Shown: piece after piece, positions 1 through 8,924 of the stretch
Layout: every line of letters begins with the position of its first letter
Numbering within the stretch: the first letter of the stretch is position 1
Origin: Exiguobacterium sp. FSL W8-0210
GTDB lineage: Bacteria > Bacillota > Bacilli > Exiguobacteriales > Exiguobacteriaceae
Length of the DNA: 64,000 nt
Assembly: GCF_038006045.1 (NCBI RefSeq)
Contig: NZ_JBBOUK010000002.1
Location: forward strand, 1-64,000
Direction of reading: 5' to 3'
Position numbers and translations under genes: made by a program
The notes under the pieces: generated by a model
Database searches by the model: none
Told to the model about the DNA's origin: nothing
The model's input: the letters and a program-made list of their open reading frames with translations, nothing else

Positions 1-1
1 G

Positions 2-2983
2 CAGATCCCTGCGCCGCTCGCGCCGTTGATGGATGAGACGTTCAACGAATTCGTCCAGTTGTATACGGACCTAAAAGGCAACCTGCGTCTGTTGCTGAAC
101 AAAGAACCGCAGACGAAGCCAAAGATTCAAATCGATGCGGTCCGCAATGAGACGAAAGCGACGACGGTCATCAGCGGAAAAGCCTTTACCCGTCACGCGT
201 TCATCAAGACGGGACGTTTGCTCCTCGTGCACCGGGAGAGTGGCAATCAAGTCCCGGTCCCGATCGATTGGTTATACCAAAATGAGACGAGCGCGAAGAA
301 ATTCGGATTGTATCGCTATCACTACACGGCGACGATCCACTGGTCGCAACTCTATCAAGCAGCACAATTACAAGAAGGCGTCTACGATGCCTTCATCGCG
401 CTCGACTTCTATCACCGGTCGGAGCCGAAATTACACCGTCTCGGTCGTGCTCGGTACATCACACGTCAATTGACACCGGAAGCGTTAGGAAAAGATGAGA
501 CATCGACGATGCATATCATCCCGTACTACACGGTCGGTCACCGGAATCTATCGTTTGAGATGACCGAGTTCACGAATGAAAACTACGCCTATTTGAATCA
601 TTTGATGACGTTCGCCCCGCTCTACCGGCTGTTTGCCGAGAAGAACACGTGGCTCGTCGGAGAACGTCCCTATAAAGCACAGGACAACGGGTATCACTTT
701 TTCAAATACATGCGCGAGACCTATCCGGAGCGACCTGTCTATTACGTCATCGATCCGACGTCAAACGAATACGCACAAGTCGCTCCGCTCGGCAACATCT
801 TGCCGATCAAATCAAAGGAACACATCTATCACTCGTTGATGGCGAAGAAGGTCATCGGGACACACCACGCGGAATACTTGTACCCATTAAAATCAGAACC
901 CTTTAAAAAGAAAATGAAGGCAGACCGAATTTTTATCCAGCATGGTGTTTTAGGTACTAAAAATATGAATGAGCAGTATGGAAAATTCGCACCGGCATTT
1001 AATACGGATTTGTTCCTTGTCAGTTCTGAGCGTGAAAAGCGTCTCGTTACCCAAGATATGGGTTATTTAGACCGAGAAGTCAAAATCACTGGGCTATCTC
1101 GTTTTGATACGTTACTCCGAGATGATGTTGAGGTTAAACGTCAGATGCTCGTCATTCCGACGTGGCGCTCGTGGCTACAGACGCCACTCCAGTTCTTCGA
1201 ATCAGAATATTATCAGCAGTACCAAGCGTTCCTATCGAGTGAGCGTCTGCATGCATACGCAAAACAACATCGTCTCGAGATCGTCCTTTGCCTGCACCCG
1301 AACATGCAGCAATACTCGAGTCACTTCGAGAACTTACCAATCACGGTCATCCATCAGGGTGAACGTGATGTCCAAGGGTTGTTAAAGGAAAGCCTCTTGC
1401 TCGTCACCGACTACTCGAGTGTCGCTTTTGACTTCAGTTTCTTGAAACGACCGGTCCACTACCTGCAATTCGATCCGAAACGCTTCATCGGTCCACTCGG
1501 TTCATATCTCGATCTCGAGAACGAATTACCAGGTCGAATCTCGAAGACGATCGATGACTTGTTCGAGGATCTCGACGCGACGGCGCGCCGTGACTTTGAA
1601 ATGGATGACGAATACAAACGACGCGCTGACGTCTTCTTGACGAAAACGGATACGACCTATTCCGATCAGGTCTATCAAACGATTACGAACTATACAAAAC
1701 AGACAAGTCTTTTGGAAAAGATTCAGACGAACGAAGCGGCGAACATCCTCTTTAAGGTCTATCGTCGGAGCCGGTTCTACTTCCCGACGATGAAGGCAGG
1801 ATATCGACTCATGCAACGCGTCTTACCTGTCGACCCGAAACTCGTCGTCTTCGAAAGCGGTCTCGGTAAACATTACGCGGACAGCCCGCGTTACATTTAC
1901 GAAGAACTGAAGCGACAAGCGCTCGGTTATAAAGTCGTCTGGATCTATAACAAAAAGCTCTATCTTGGTGATCCGAACGCAAAAGTCGTCAAACGCCTGT
2001 CTCCTGCCTACTTCTATTACATGGCGACGGCGAAGTTCTGGGTCAACAATCAGAACTTCCCGCACTACATGACACGACGGAAAGAGACGACGTACATCCA
2101 GACATGGCACGGCACGCCGTTGAAGAAGATGTTGTTCGACTTAGATGAGATCCATGGACGGGATGAAGGTTACGTTGAACGGGTGACGAATTCGATCGCG
2201 CAATGGAGTGTCCTCTTGTCTCCGAGTCCTTACGCGACGAACATCTTTAGAAGCGCGTTCCAGTACGATGGACCTGTCGTCGAATCCGGTTATCCGCGAA
2301 ATGACCTTTTCTTTACAGCGAATGATGAAGCAACGATCGAACGGATCCGGACACAGCTGCAACTACCGGAAGGCAAAAAAGTCATCTTGTATGCACCGAC
2401 CTTCCGCGATCATCAATCGCTCGGGAAAGGAAAGTTCTACTTCGACTATCCGTTTGATTTCGACCGGGTCGCGGAAGCTTTAGGCGATGAGTACGTCTTC
2501 TTGATTCGGACGCACGTGCTCGTCACGAAAAAACCGAAGATTCCAGTACAGCACCGGGAACGATTCATCGATGCGACAGCGTATCCGGACATTCAGGAAC
2601 TGTACTTGATCACCGATTTACTGATCACAGACTATTCTTCTGTTTTCTTCGACTTTGCGAACATGAATCGTCCGATGATGTTCTATGCGTATGACCTTGA
2701 TCTCTATCGGGACACGCTACGCGGATTCTATCTCGATTACTACAACGATCTTCCGGGACCCATCTTAGAGACGGAAGAGGCTTTGCTTCACGCCTTATCG
2801 GACATTCCGCGTCTGACGAAAATGTATCAAGCGCAACTCGATACGTTCCGTGCGACGTACGGTCCGATGGAGGATGGGTTTGCCGCCTCTCGTGTCGTCG
2901 ATACTTACTTCAATATGGATCAAACGATGCGCGCTGATGCACTCGAATTGCGTGAACAATCGGACGGTAGTTATTCAAAGTAA
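2..2983 (+). CDS. CDP-glycerol glycerophosphotransferase, two catalytic domains (5' partial)
   Basis: Teichoic-acid polymerase or primase-type enzyme that transfers glycerol phosphate from CDP-glycerol to a cell-wall polymer at the inner face of the membrane. At least 985 residues are visible. Two phosphotransferase (TagB/TagF-like) modules lie in tandem: the first has QHGVLGTKNMN near residue 303 and TDYSSVAFDF near 460, the second TWHGTPLKK near 691 and TDYSSVFFDF near 867. The paired His and DYSS motifs in both halves suggest both are active. The reading frame is open to the window edge (Q-I-P-A-P-L-A-P before the first Met at 29), so the true start is probably outside. About 885-1140 is noticeably more AT-rich than the rest of the gene. 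The family call is strong; which polymer is made is not known. Confidence 0.9.
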   Translation, partial: QIPAPLAPLMDETFNEFVQLYTDLKGNLRLLLNKEPQTKPKIQIDAVRNETKATTVISGKAFTRHAFIKTGRLLLVHRESGNQVPVPIDWLYQNETSAKKFGLYRYHYTATIHWSQLYQAAQLQEGVYDAFIALDFYHRSEPKLHRLGRARYITRQLTPEALGKDETSTMHIIPYYTVGHRNLSFEMTEFTNENYAYLNHLMTFAPLYRLFAEKNTWLVGERPYKAQDNGYHFFKYMRETYPERPVYYVIDPTSNEYAQVAPLGNILPIKSKEHIYHSLMAKKVIGTHHAEYLYPLKSEPFKKKMKADRIFIQHGVLGTKNMNEQYGKFAPAFNTDLFLVSSEREKRLVTQDMGYLDREVKITGLSRFDTLLRDDVEVKRQMLVIPTWRSWLQTPLQFFESEYYQQYQAFLSSERLHAYAKQHRLEIVLCLHPNMQQYSSHFENLPITVIHQGERDVQGLLKESLLLVTDYSSVAFDFSFLKRPVHYLQFDPKRFIGPLGSYLDLENELPGRISKTIDDLFEDLDATARRDFEMDDEYKRRADVFLTKTDTTYSDQVYQTITNYTKQTSLLEKIQTNEAANILFKVYRRSRFYFPTMKAGYRLMQRVLPVDPKLVVFESGLGKHYADSPRYIYEELKRQALGYKVVWIYNKKLYLGDPNAKVVKRLSPAYFYYMATAKFWVNNQNFPHYMTRRKETTYIQTWHGTPLKKMLFDLDEIHGRDEGYVERVTNSIAQWSVLLSPSPYATNIFRSAFQYDGPVVESGYPRNDLFFTANDEATIERIRTQLQLPEGKKVILYAPTFRDHQSLGKGKFYFDYPFDFDRVAEALGDEYVFLIRTHVLVTKKPKIPVQHRERFIDATAYPDIQELYLITDLLITDYSSVFFDFANMNRPMMFYAYDLDLYRDTLRGFYLDYYNDLPGPILETEEALLHALSDIPRLTKMYQAQLDTFRATYGPMEDGFAASRVVDTYFNMDQTMRADALELREQSDGSYSK

Positions 2984-3059
2984 ATAACATAATATAAATA
3001 AGGGATATGTATATTTTATCCTTTATTTATATTAGATATTTAGGGGGGAATTTACTTTA

Positions 3060-3689
3060 ATGAATCAACTCAAAAATCGATTCAATAATGATTTAGAGGG
3101 ATATATAAATGAAGTTCAGAACATTCAAGATAATTATACTTTGCATAAATATTTAAAGGAAAAGACTTCTATTCCAGAAGATTTAAATGCATTAAATAAA
3201 GCTCCTGCATTTTTCACTATAGCAACGCACTCATTTCAATATACAGTTATCATGGGCTTGGCAAAATTATTTGAACCTTCTAGAGGAGGGGCTAAGAATC
3301 TAAGTAAATTGTTAAAGTTTCTCGAAGTGAATCATTCTTACATCTTTTCTAATGATCCTCAAGAGATGGAGAGACTCGGACGAACTACAGTGATTGATGC
3401 TTCTACTGTTTCTTCACATAAAAAAACTCTTGAAGAAATGCAACCCTCGATTAAACATCTAATCACATGGTGAGATAAATTGTTTGCCCATAATGATCCA
3501 GCATATTTTGTTGATAGATCTCGTTTAGTCACAGATTATCCTATCACTTATGGAGAAATTGAAAGATTAATTGGTTTTGCTATTGAAATGCTAAATACGT
3601 ATAATGTAGGCTTTAGCGGAAGTGTACGATCATTTGACTCAACGAACATTAATGATGTAGATAATGTACTTAGGGCTTTAAAATTATAA
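3060..3689 (+). pseudogene. AbiU2-like HEPN protein, interrupted by one in-frame TGA
   Basis: Read through TGA at 3471-3473, this is one 209-codon reading frame that starts at ATG 3060 after a G-rich ribosome binding site. The residues after the stop, DKLFAHND, look like the end of a HEPN RNase motif (R-x4-6-H). The stop sits where the Arg is expected, and CGA to TGA is a single transition. Family knowledge: AbiU2-type HEPN proteins are abortive-infection or toxin-like RNases. Inference: the mutation would disable the gene at its catalytic residue. The AT-rich composition differs sharply from the upstream teichoic gene, which suggests acquisition. The HEPN assignment rests on the motif and overall look only. 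Confidence 0.6.
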
Positions 3690-3695
3690 TTATGT

Positions 3696-3747
3696 ACTAA
3701 ATCTAAAGCACTCATTTCAACTTTAAAATGAGTGCTTTAGATTTAGT
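3696..3747. terminator. Perfect 22-bp hairpin, probable bidirectional terminator
   Basis: Arms at 3696-3717 and 3726-3747 are exact reverse complements around an 8-nt loop. It lies between convergent genes (the HEPN pseudogene on plus, the resolvase-like gene on minus). The T-tracts are weak on both sides. Confidence 0.6.
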
Positions 3748-3791
3748 CTAAAAAGATTATTACTGCGCTACTGATAAGTTATTAATTTATA

Positions 3792-4061
3792 TTAATCAGA
3801 TAGACAGGTAATATATATGTTCCGATCGTGGAGAAGTTTTAGATTTTGCTTTATTTCCTCGTTTGAATCTCCAAAAACTTCAACCGTTGCAACGATAAGT
3901 TCTTCTTCCGGAACTAACAGCTGAATCATTTCTTCGAGAGACGACTTACTATTTTCCTCTCCTTCGCAACGAAGAATCATAAGTTGATGATGCTCATTAA
4001 TAAGTGTGACTTGTTTTTGACAATCGGAATCGTGATTTAAAGGACGTACCAAACCAATCAT
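3792..4061 (-). CDS. Small protein resembling a degenerate serine-recombinase catalytic domain
   Basis: An 89-residue protein. The start at 4061 is chosen because AAAGGAG lies 7 nt upstream; a longer frame to 4088 has no such site. The order of elements follows the resolvase N-terminal domain: IGLVRP at the start (resolvases have GYxRVS), then LEEMIQLLVPEEELIVATVE, then FGDSNEEIKQNLKLLHDRNI. The catalytic Ser position and the LDRLxR motif are not conserved and there is no DNA-binding tail, so recombinase activity is unlikely. It is the last gene after the broken phosphotransferase on the same strand. It could be an unrelated small protein that shares only a fold-like pattern. Confidence 0.5.
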   Translation of the reverse strand: MIGLVRPLNHDSDCQKQVTLINEHHQLMILRCEGEENSKSSLEEMIQLLVPEEELIVATVEVFGDSNEEIKQNLKLLHDRNIYITCLSD

Positions 4062-4098
4062 TCGCCTACTCCTTTCTAACAAAATCATGAATTAACAA

Positions 4099-5241
4099 TC
4101 ATACATAGTAATGTCGGATAATGCGATCAACTGCTTCTCCTGGCTTCTCCTCATACCATATACTTTGAAAGACGTGCATTGCTTCTTTACCTTCCATCAA
4201 ACGTTCGTCAGACTTTATCCAGTCCAATACATCATCGAAGAATGAAGAATACGTAACCGGCAAAAGACCCGGATAATTTGGAATGACACCTTGCGTTTCA
4301 TCATATCGTTCATAGTCCGGCGTATACAAAAAGGTAGGGATCGCAAGCAAACAACTCTCATACGGAATGGAAGAGTAATCTGTAATCAAAACATCCGTGA
4401 TCAATAAATAATCGTTGATTGTGTAAGTATCATCTACAATCGTTATACCTGGAACTTCATCCAAAGACAGATGTTGCTGAACAGTAGGATGCAGTTTAAC
4501 GAGCACCTTCCAGCCTAATCCGTGGAGCTGCTGTATTTGCTTTAATGTCTCACTGACATTTCACTCATATTCTCGATAAGTCGGAGCATATAGCAAGACA
4601 CGCTTTTTTTTAACATCGAGCGTTCGTCTCAATTGCTCTTTTAGCCCCTCATTGTTATCGAACCAGTAATCTGTTCGAGGCATCCCTAACGTGATAAATC
4701 TTTCTCTTGGTAATGACATAGCACGCCCAAACAATTCCGCACAACCTTCTCCTGGGACAATAAAATCACCATAGTTTAAATAGGTCTTTTTAAAACGCTT
4801 AATCGTTGATCGAGTTGCTGCATACGTTTGAGGAGTCATTAGTGCAAACTCTTTTAAAGTACCTGCAGCATGCCACAACTGCACTCGCTTTGTTCCTCTT
4901 CTAATCTTAGAAACACTCAGTTCGGATACATAATTGTCTAGGAAGACATATTTTGATATGGCTAAGTAGTATGCGAGTAAGATGCACTGAGTCACGCTAT
5001 ATCGTATAGATCGCTCCACGTGCCAGGATTCAACATCCTTTACGTATTTTTGATCATGAATCAGGACACGCTTGTGTTCACGACGTGTCCTCTTCAATCG
5101 ATCATTTATAGGCTTTACATTGTCGCCATACGTGACCCAGAAGACGCTTGTGTCTTGTAACGGAAGTATGGAAAACAACACATAGAAACATCGAAATGCG
5201 AAAAGGTAGCTAGTGATTAACCGTTCACGCATATAGTACAT
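4099..5241 (-). pseudogene. CDP-glycerol glycerophosphotransferase, interrupted by one in-frame TGA
   Basis: The two halves are in the same frame, separated only by TGA at 4561-4563. The N-terminal part has LWHAAGTLKEF (the catalytic HxxG region) and LLYAPTYREYE just before the stop. The C-terminal part has LVKLHP and ITDVLITDYSSIPYES. Joined, they give a normal single-domain TagB/TagF-like enzyme of about 380 residues. It follows tagD by 43 bp on the same strand, which fits a glycerol-phosphate polymer operon. As read here the product stops before the DYSS motif, so it should be inactive unless the stop is suppressed or is a sequencing error. Confidence 0.75.
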
Positions 5242-5284
5242 CGGATAGGATTGATTCCGTATGCTTCATTCCTGACCACTCCGT

Positions 5285-5674
5285 TCATTTCTCACTTAAT
5301 TCATTCTTTATCTGGCTAGTCGAAATCCCTTCAGTTCTGCTTAAATATACGACTTCACAATAATCTTTTAGAAAATCAAATTCTCCCGCCCAGTCATCAC
5401 CCATAACAAATAGATCGATACCATGGTTTTGAACGTCTTGAATTTTTTGTTCCCAATCATTTTCTGGAATGACTTCATCTACATATCGGATTGCTTCTAA
5501 TATCATTTTCCGATTTTCATAGTTATGGTACGCTTCCTTATGTTTTAATCGATTGAATTCATCTGTAGAAATCGCAACTACTAAATAATCGCCCATTTCT
5601 TTTGCTCTTCTTAGAATATTGATGTGTCCCCAGTGCAATAAATCAAACGTACCATAAGTAATCACTTTTTTCAT
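5285..5674 (-). CDS. tagD: Glycerol-3-phosphate cytidylyltransferase
   Basis: Makes CDP-glycerol from CTP and glycerol 3-phosphate in the cytoplasm, the precursor for poly(glycerol phosphate) teichoic acid. At 129 residues it matches the usual TagD length when the second Met (5674) is used. This Met also has better spacing from AAAGGAG than the Met at 5680. Nucleotidyltransferase motifs are visible: TYGTFDLLHWGHINIL (HxGH) near the start and RTEGISTSQI near the end. It leads an operon with the broken phosphotransferase downstream. A probable promoter lies in 5700-5810. Confidence 0.95.
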   Translation of the reverse strand: MKKVITYGTFDLLHWGHINILRRAKEMGDYLVVAISTDEFNRLKHKEAYHNYENRKMILEAIRYVDEVIPENDWEQKIQDVQNHGIDLFVMGDDWAGEFDFLKDYCEVVYLSRTEGISTSQIKNELSEK

Positions 5675-5744
5675 ATTCATTCTCTCCTTTAATTGGACTC
5701 GTTTTTTTTGATCTGTGAGTCTCTCTACGTCTTACTATAAATCA

Positions 5745-5800
5745 AGAATATTATATGAAATATACAATCCGTTTACGAATCTCATATTTCGTTTACAATT
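5745..5800 (-). promoter_or_regulatory. Probable tagD promoter region with direct repeat
   Basis: On the minus strand a TATAAT-like -10 lies near 5747-5752. The heptamer CGTTTAC (plus-strand reading) occurs at 5770-5776 and 5790-5796, 20 bp apart, which places both copies on one DNA face and suggests a regulator site. The promoter is inferred; the repeat is seen directly. Confidence 0.35.
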
Positions 5801-5849
5801 ACTATTAATTTGTATACCCAGCTCACACTCATTTTAAGTATTCCTTTGA

Positions 5850-5894
5850 AAGAAAAAGAGCTGTAGCGCCTCCCGAAGGATTTCCTACAGCTCT
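5850..5894 (-). terminator. Rho-independent terminator of the acyltransferase gene
   Basis: Arms AGAGCTGTAG (5857-5866) and CTACAGCTCT (5885-5894) enclose a smaller inner stem. On the minus strand they are followed by a T-rich run. It lies just after the acyltransferase stop. Confidence 0.8.
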
Positions 5895-5912
5895 ATTTCA
5901 TATTTATAACGT

Positions 5913-7937
5913 TTACTTACTACCTAATTTTTCACTCAAGACTTCAGTAATCTTTTCTTTAAATAAAGGTCCGAAACTTTTCGCGTACGTGTTAGTCATA
6001 TGACTGTTATCGCGATAAATGACGACATTACCGATAACTGGACGATATTCACCCTTCACGTGGAAATAGCGTGTCAAATCCATTTTATAAAGTGATTTAT
6101 TCGTTTTTTCGAAGTTTTTCCAAAATGCTTCATCCGTTTGATTATCTTGAGCATTCATTTTTTTCGTCGTGTCCTCAATGCTGGAGGTTTCGAGAGCTTC
6201 GAGAACGTTAAAGTCATACCGTGGATTATCACGCAATGCCAAGCCGTCGATTCCGTACTCATCTTTCACAAATTGCATTTGATCAATCATTTGTTGATGA
6301 ATCCGATCTTTTGAAGCATCCGCTGCCGTGACGTGAGAAATAATCAAATCAACATCAGCATCTTTTAAATAGTCGAGGACATTCTGATTCCAAGTTCCTT
6401 TTAGTGAGTCTGGTTCATACCCCGTCGAAAAGCGTGTTCCCGATCGCGTTAAGTTGATGAGTCGGATATCTGTTCCCTTGACGGCTTCATGCAAGGCACC
6501 AAACCATTGCTCTGAGTGTGAGCTACCGACAAGTGCGATGGTTGCTTTATAATCCTTCTTCTTCCCATATTGACCAACTTTGACATCACTGTCTTTCAAT
6601 CCTTGGTTACTGCCATCTGTATGGACAAGCGGTAAATCGTTGAAAACATTCGCATATGAAGGGAACGGATTTTCTTCCGAAACATTTAATGCGTTCTTGA
6701 TCGCCATAGCACCAGGATAGCGATCACTACTCACTTGCTTTTTCAATTCCTGTTCCTGCATGTATGACATGCCGAGCAATGAACCAATCAAGAGAATATT
6801 TACTCCCATCATCGCCTCTAGCTTTTTAAAGGCAATTTGATTTACAGTAGCTGTTCGAATCGGCTTTTCAATCCATTCGGTCATTAAATAGGATAAAGCA
6901 ATCGAAGATACGATAATGAGTGATCCCATCAAAAGACCTGGCGTTTGTTGTACGTTGTAGCGGTAAAATTCAAGCAGCACCCAATGCCATAAATAAATAC
7001 CGAACGCGATGCCTCCTAGCTTCACCATCGGTTTAGAGCCAAGAAAACGCTTCAGACCGAAACGTGTATCCTGCGTGCCTGAAAGAACGATAAATAAAGC
7101 ACACGTCATCGGCCACAGTGCGATGTATCCTGGAAACATTTGTGACACGTTGAAGAGGATACCCGTCGCAATTAAACCAACGAGTCCTAGCCAACCAATG
7201 ATCACCGCAATCCATTTCGGAACACGGATTGCTGAGAGATTGATACACAACAAACTACCCAACGCAAATTCCCACACACGCGTCATCGTAATGAAATACG
7301 CCCATGGTTGATTTACCTCAGTCAGATAAATCGAATACGACAATGACGTAACAAACAAAACACCCAAGATCATATTGATCACAGTTTTAATCGACTTGAT
7401 CTGATATTTGTTCATCATCCATAAAATGAAAGAGAACAATACGAACCAAATCAAATAGAATTGACCTTGAATCGATAATGCCCAAAAATGCTCGACCGGG
7501 GACTTCATCTGAGTAGCATCTAAATAATCGGTACTCGAGATTGCTAATTGCCAGTTCTGATAGAAAAACATCGACGCGACGACTTCTCGTATCGTTTTTC
7601 CAAGAATCGACTCTGGTAAAAGAAAGGTACTTAAGATTAATACGACCGCCAGTATAAATAAAACGGAAGGTAATAAACGCTTAAGCAATTTCGTCACATA
7701 CGGCAGAAACTTAAACTCACCCGTTCGATTGATTGTCGAAATGATTGATGTTGTAATTAAGAACCCTGAGATAACAAAGAAAACATCGACGCCTCCCGAG
7801 ACGCGGTTAAACCAAATATGGTAAATCGCAACGAGAAGTGCTGCTACGACTCGTAACCCTTCGATTTCTGGTCTAAATTTACTTTCAATATCAATGCGCT
7901 TCTGCAGCCCCAGTTCTTTTATATTACGTTCGTTCAT
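5913..7937 (-). CDS. OatA-like acyltransferase with SGNH domain
   Basis: Membrane O-acyltransferase of 674 residues. The first 390 or so residues carry the acyltransferase-3 fold with about ten hydrophobic segments, starting with FRPEIEGLRVVAALLVAIYH, where the H is the conserved active residue, and GGVDVFFVISGFLI. The C-terminal part is an SGNH hydrolase-like extracellular domain with GSSHSEQW near residue 468 (catalytic Ser) and DNSHMT near 644 (Asp/His). Family members acetylate peptidoglycan MurNAc or secondary wall polymers. The teichoic-acid and galU neighbours suggest a wall polymer, but this is inference. The start at 7937 has AGGGGGAA upstream. Confidence 0.88.
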   Translation of the reverse strand: MNERNIKELGLQKRIDIESKFRPEIEGLRVVAALLVAIYHIWFNRVSGGVDVFFVISGFLITTSIISTINRTGEFKFLPYVTKLLKRLLPSVLFILAVVLILSTFLLPESILGKTIREVVASMFFYQNWQLAISSTDYLDATQMKSPVEHFWALSIQGQFYLIWFVLFSFILWMMNKYQIKSIKTVINMILGVLFVTSLSYSIYLTEVNQPWAYFITMTRVWEFALGSLLCINLSAIRVPKWIAVIIGWLGLVGLIATGILFNVSQMFPGYIALWPMTCALFIVLSGTQDTRFGLKRFLGSKPMVKLGGIAFGIYLWHWVLLEFYRYNVQQTPGLLMGSLIIVSSIALSYLMTEWIEKPIRTATVNQIAFKKLEAMMGVNILLIGSLLGMSYMQEQELKKQVSSDRYPGAMAIKNALNVSEENPFPSYANVFNDLPLVHTDGSNQGLKDSDVKVGQYGKKKDYKATIALVGSSHSEQWFGALHEAVKGTDIRLINLTRSGTRFSTGYEPDSLKGTWNQNVLDYLKDADVDLIISHVTAADASKDRIHQQMIDQMQFVKDEYGIDGLALRDNPRYDFNVLEALETSSIEDTTKKMNAQDNQTDEAFWKNFEKTNKSLYKMDLTRYFHVKGEYRPVIGNVVIYRDNSHMTNTYAKSFGPLFKEKITEVLSEKLGSK

Positions 7938-8000
7938 GTATTGTTCCCCCTGAAATGAATGAAGAGCTCCCCCTGCGACCCTCCACTTACGAATTCACTT

Positions 8001-8867
8001 TTATAGATTTAATCCTTTAATGAACGCTTTGAGTTCTGTTTGCATTTCTGCATCTTTCAACGCATATTCGATTGTCGTTTTAACAAAACCTAGTTTTTCT
8101 CCCACGTCATAACGATTGCCTTCAAAATCGTAAGCATATACTTGATTGTCAGCATTCAAGCGTTCAATTGCATCTGTTAGTTGGATTTCTCCTCCTGCAC
8201 CTTCTTCTTGATTTTGCAGATAAGCAAAAATGTCTGGTGTCAGAACGTATCTACCCATAATGGCAAGATTCGAAGGTGCCGTTCCTGGAGCAGGTTTCTC
8301 GACGAATTTTTTCACATCGTAAAGTCTACCTTCTTGTTTTTTCGGATCAATGATGCCATATCGCGATGTATCTTCCGCTTTTACCTCTTGAACACCGATA
8401 ACCGATTTCTCCGTCTGCTCATAGACTTCCATCAGTTGCTGAATCGCCGGTACTTCCGAATCGACAATATCATCACCAAGTAGCACAGCAAATGGTTCGT
8501 CACCGATAAACTGCTTAGCGGTCAAGATAGCGTGTCCTAGTCCCTTTTGCTCTTTTTGGCGCACATAAAAGATATTTGCTAGGTTTGTCGAAAAGCGAAC
8601 CTTCTCCAGTAGTTCAAGCTTATTCGTTTTTTCTAAAGTAGCCTCTAATTCACCTTGATTATCAAAATGATCCTCAATTGCGCGTTTGTGCTTTCCAGTG
8701 ACAATGATGATATCTTCAATCCCTGCTCGCGCAGCTTCCTCAACAATGTATTGAATCGTTGGTTTGTCAATGATAGGTAACATTTCTTTTGGCATGGCTT
8801 TCGTAGCTGGAAGAAAGCGTGTACCGAGTCCTGCTGCTGGGATGATTGCTTTAGTAATCTTTTTCAT
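8001..8867 (-). CDS. galU: UTP-glucose-1-phosphate uridylyltransferase
   Basis: Makes UDP-glucose from UTP and glucose 1-phosphate in the cytoplasm. At 288 residues it has normal GalU/GtaB length. The nucleotide-binding start is [22 protein letters not shown], with [12 protein letters not shown] and FVEKPAP following. UDP-glucose would feed the adjacent glycosyltransferase that decorates teichoic acid. GAGGAGATTACC before the ATG supports the start. The gene lies 57 bp after the glycosyltransferase stop on the same strand, so the two are probably co-transcribed. Confidence 0.95.
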   Translation of the reverse strand: MKKITKAIIPAAGLGTRFLPATKAMPKEMLPIIDKPTIQYIVEEAARAGIEDIIIVTGKHKRAIEDHFDNQGELEATLEKTNKLELLEKVRFSTNLANIFYVRQKEQKGLGHAILTAKQFIGDEPFAVLLGDDIVDSEVPAIQQLMEVYEQTEKSVIGVQEVKAEDTSRYGIIDPKKQEGRLYDVKKFVEKPAPGTAPSNLAIMGRYVLTPDIFAYLQNQEEGAGGEIQLTDAIERLNADNQVYAYDFEGNRYDVGEKLGFVKTTIEYALKDAEMQTELKAFIKGLNL

Positions 8868-8924
8868 GGTAATCTCCTCGAAATACTCTGTCTCTCACTC
8901 TAAACTAGTTTGAATGATGATTGA

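Noticed and set aside
3060-5241. TGA read as Trp (code reassignment) to explain the two interrupted genes
   Set aside because: Other genes in the window are broken by TAA and TAG, many intact genes end in TGA, and the HEPN site expects Arg rather than Trp.
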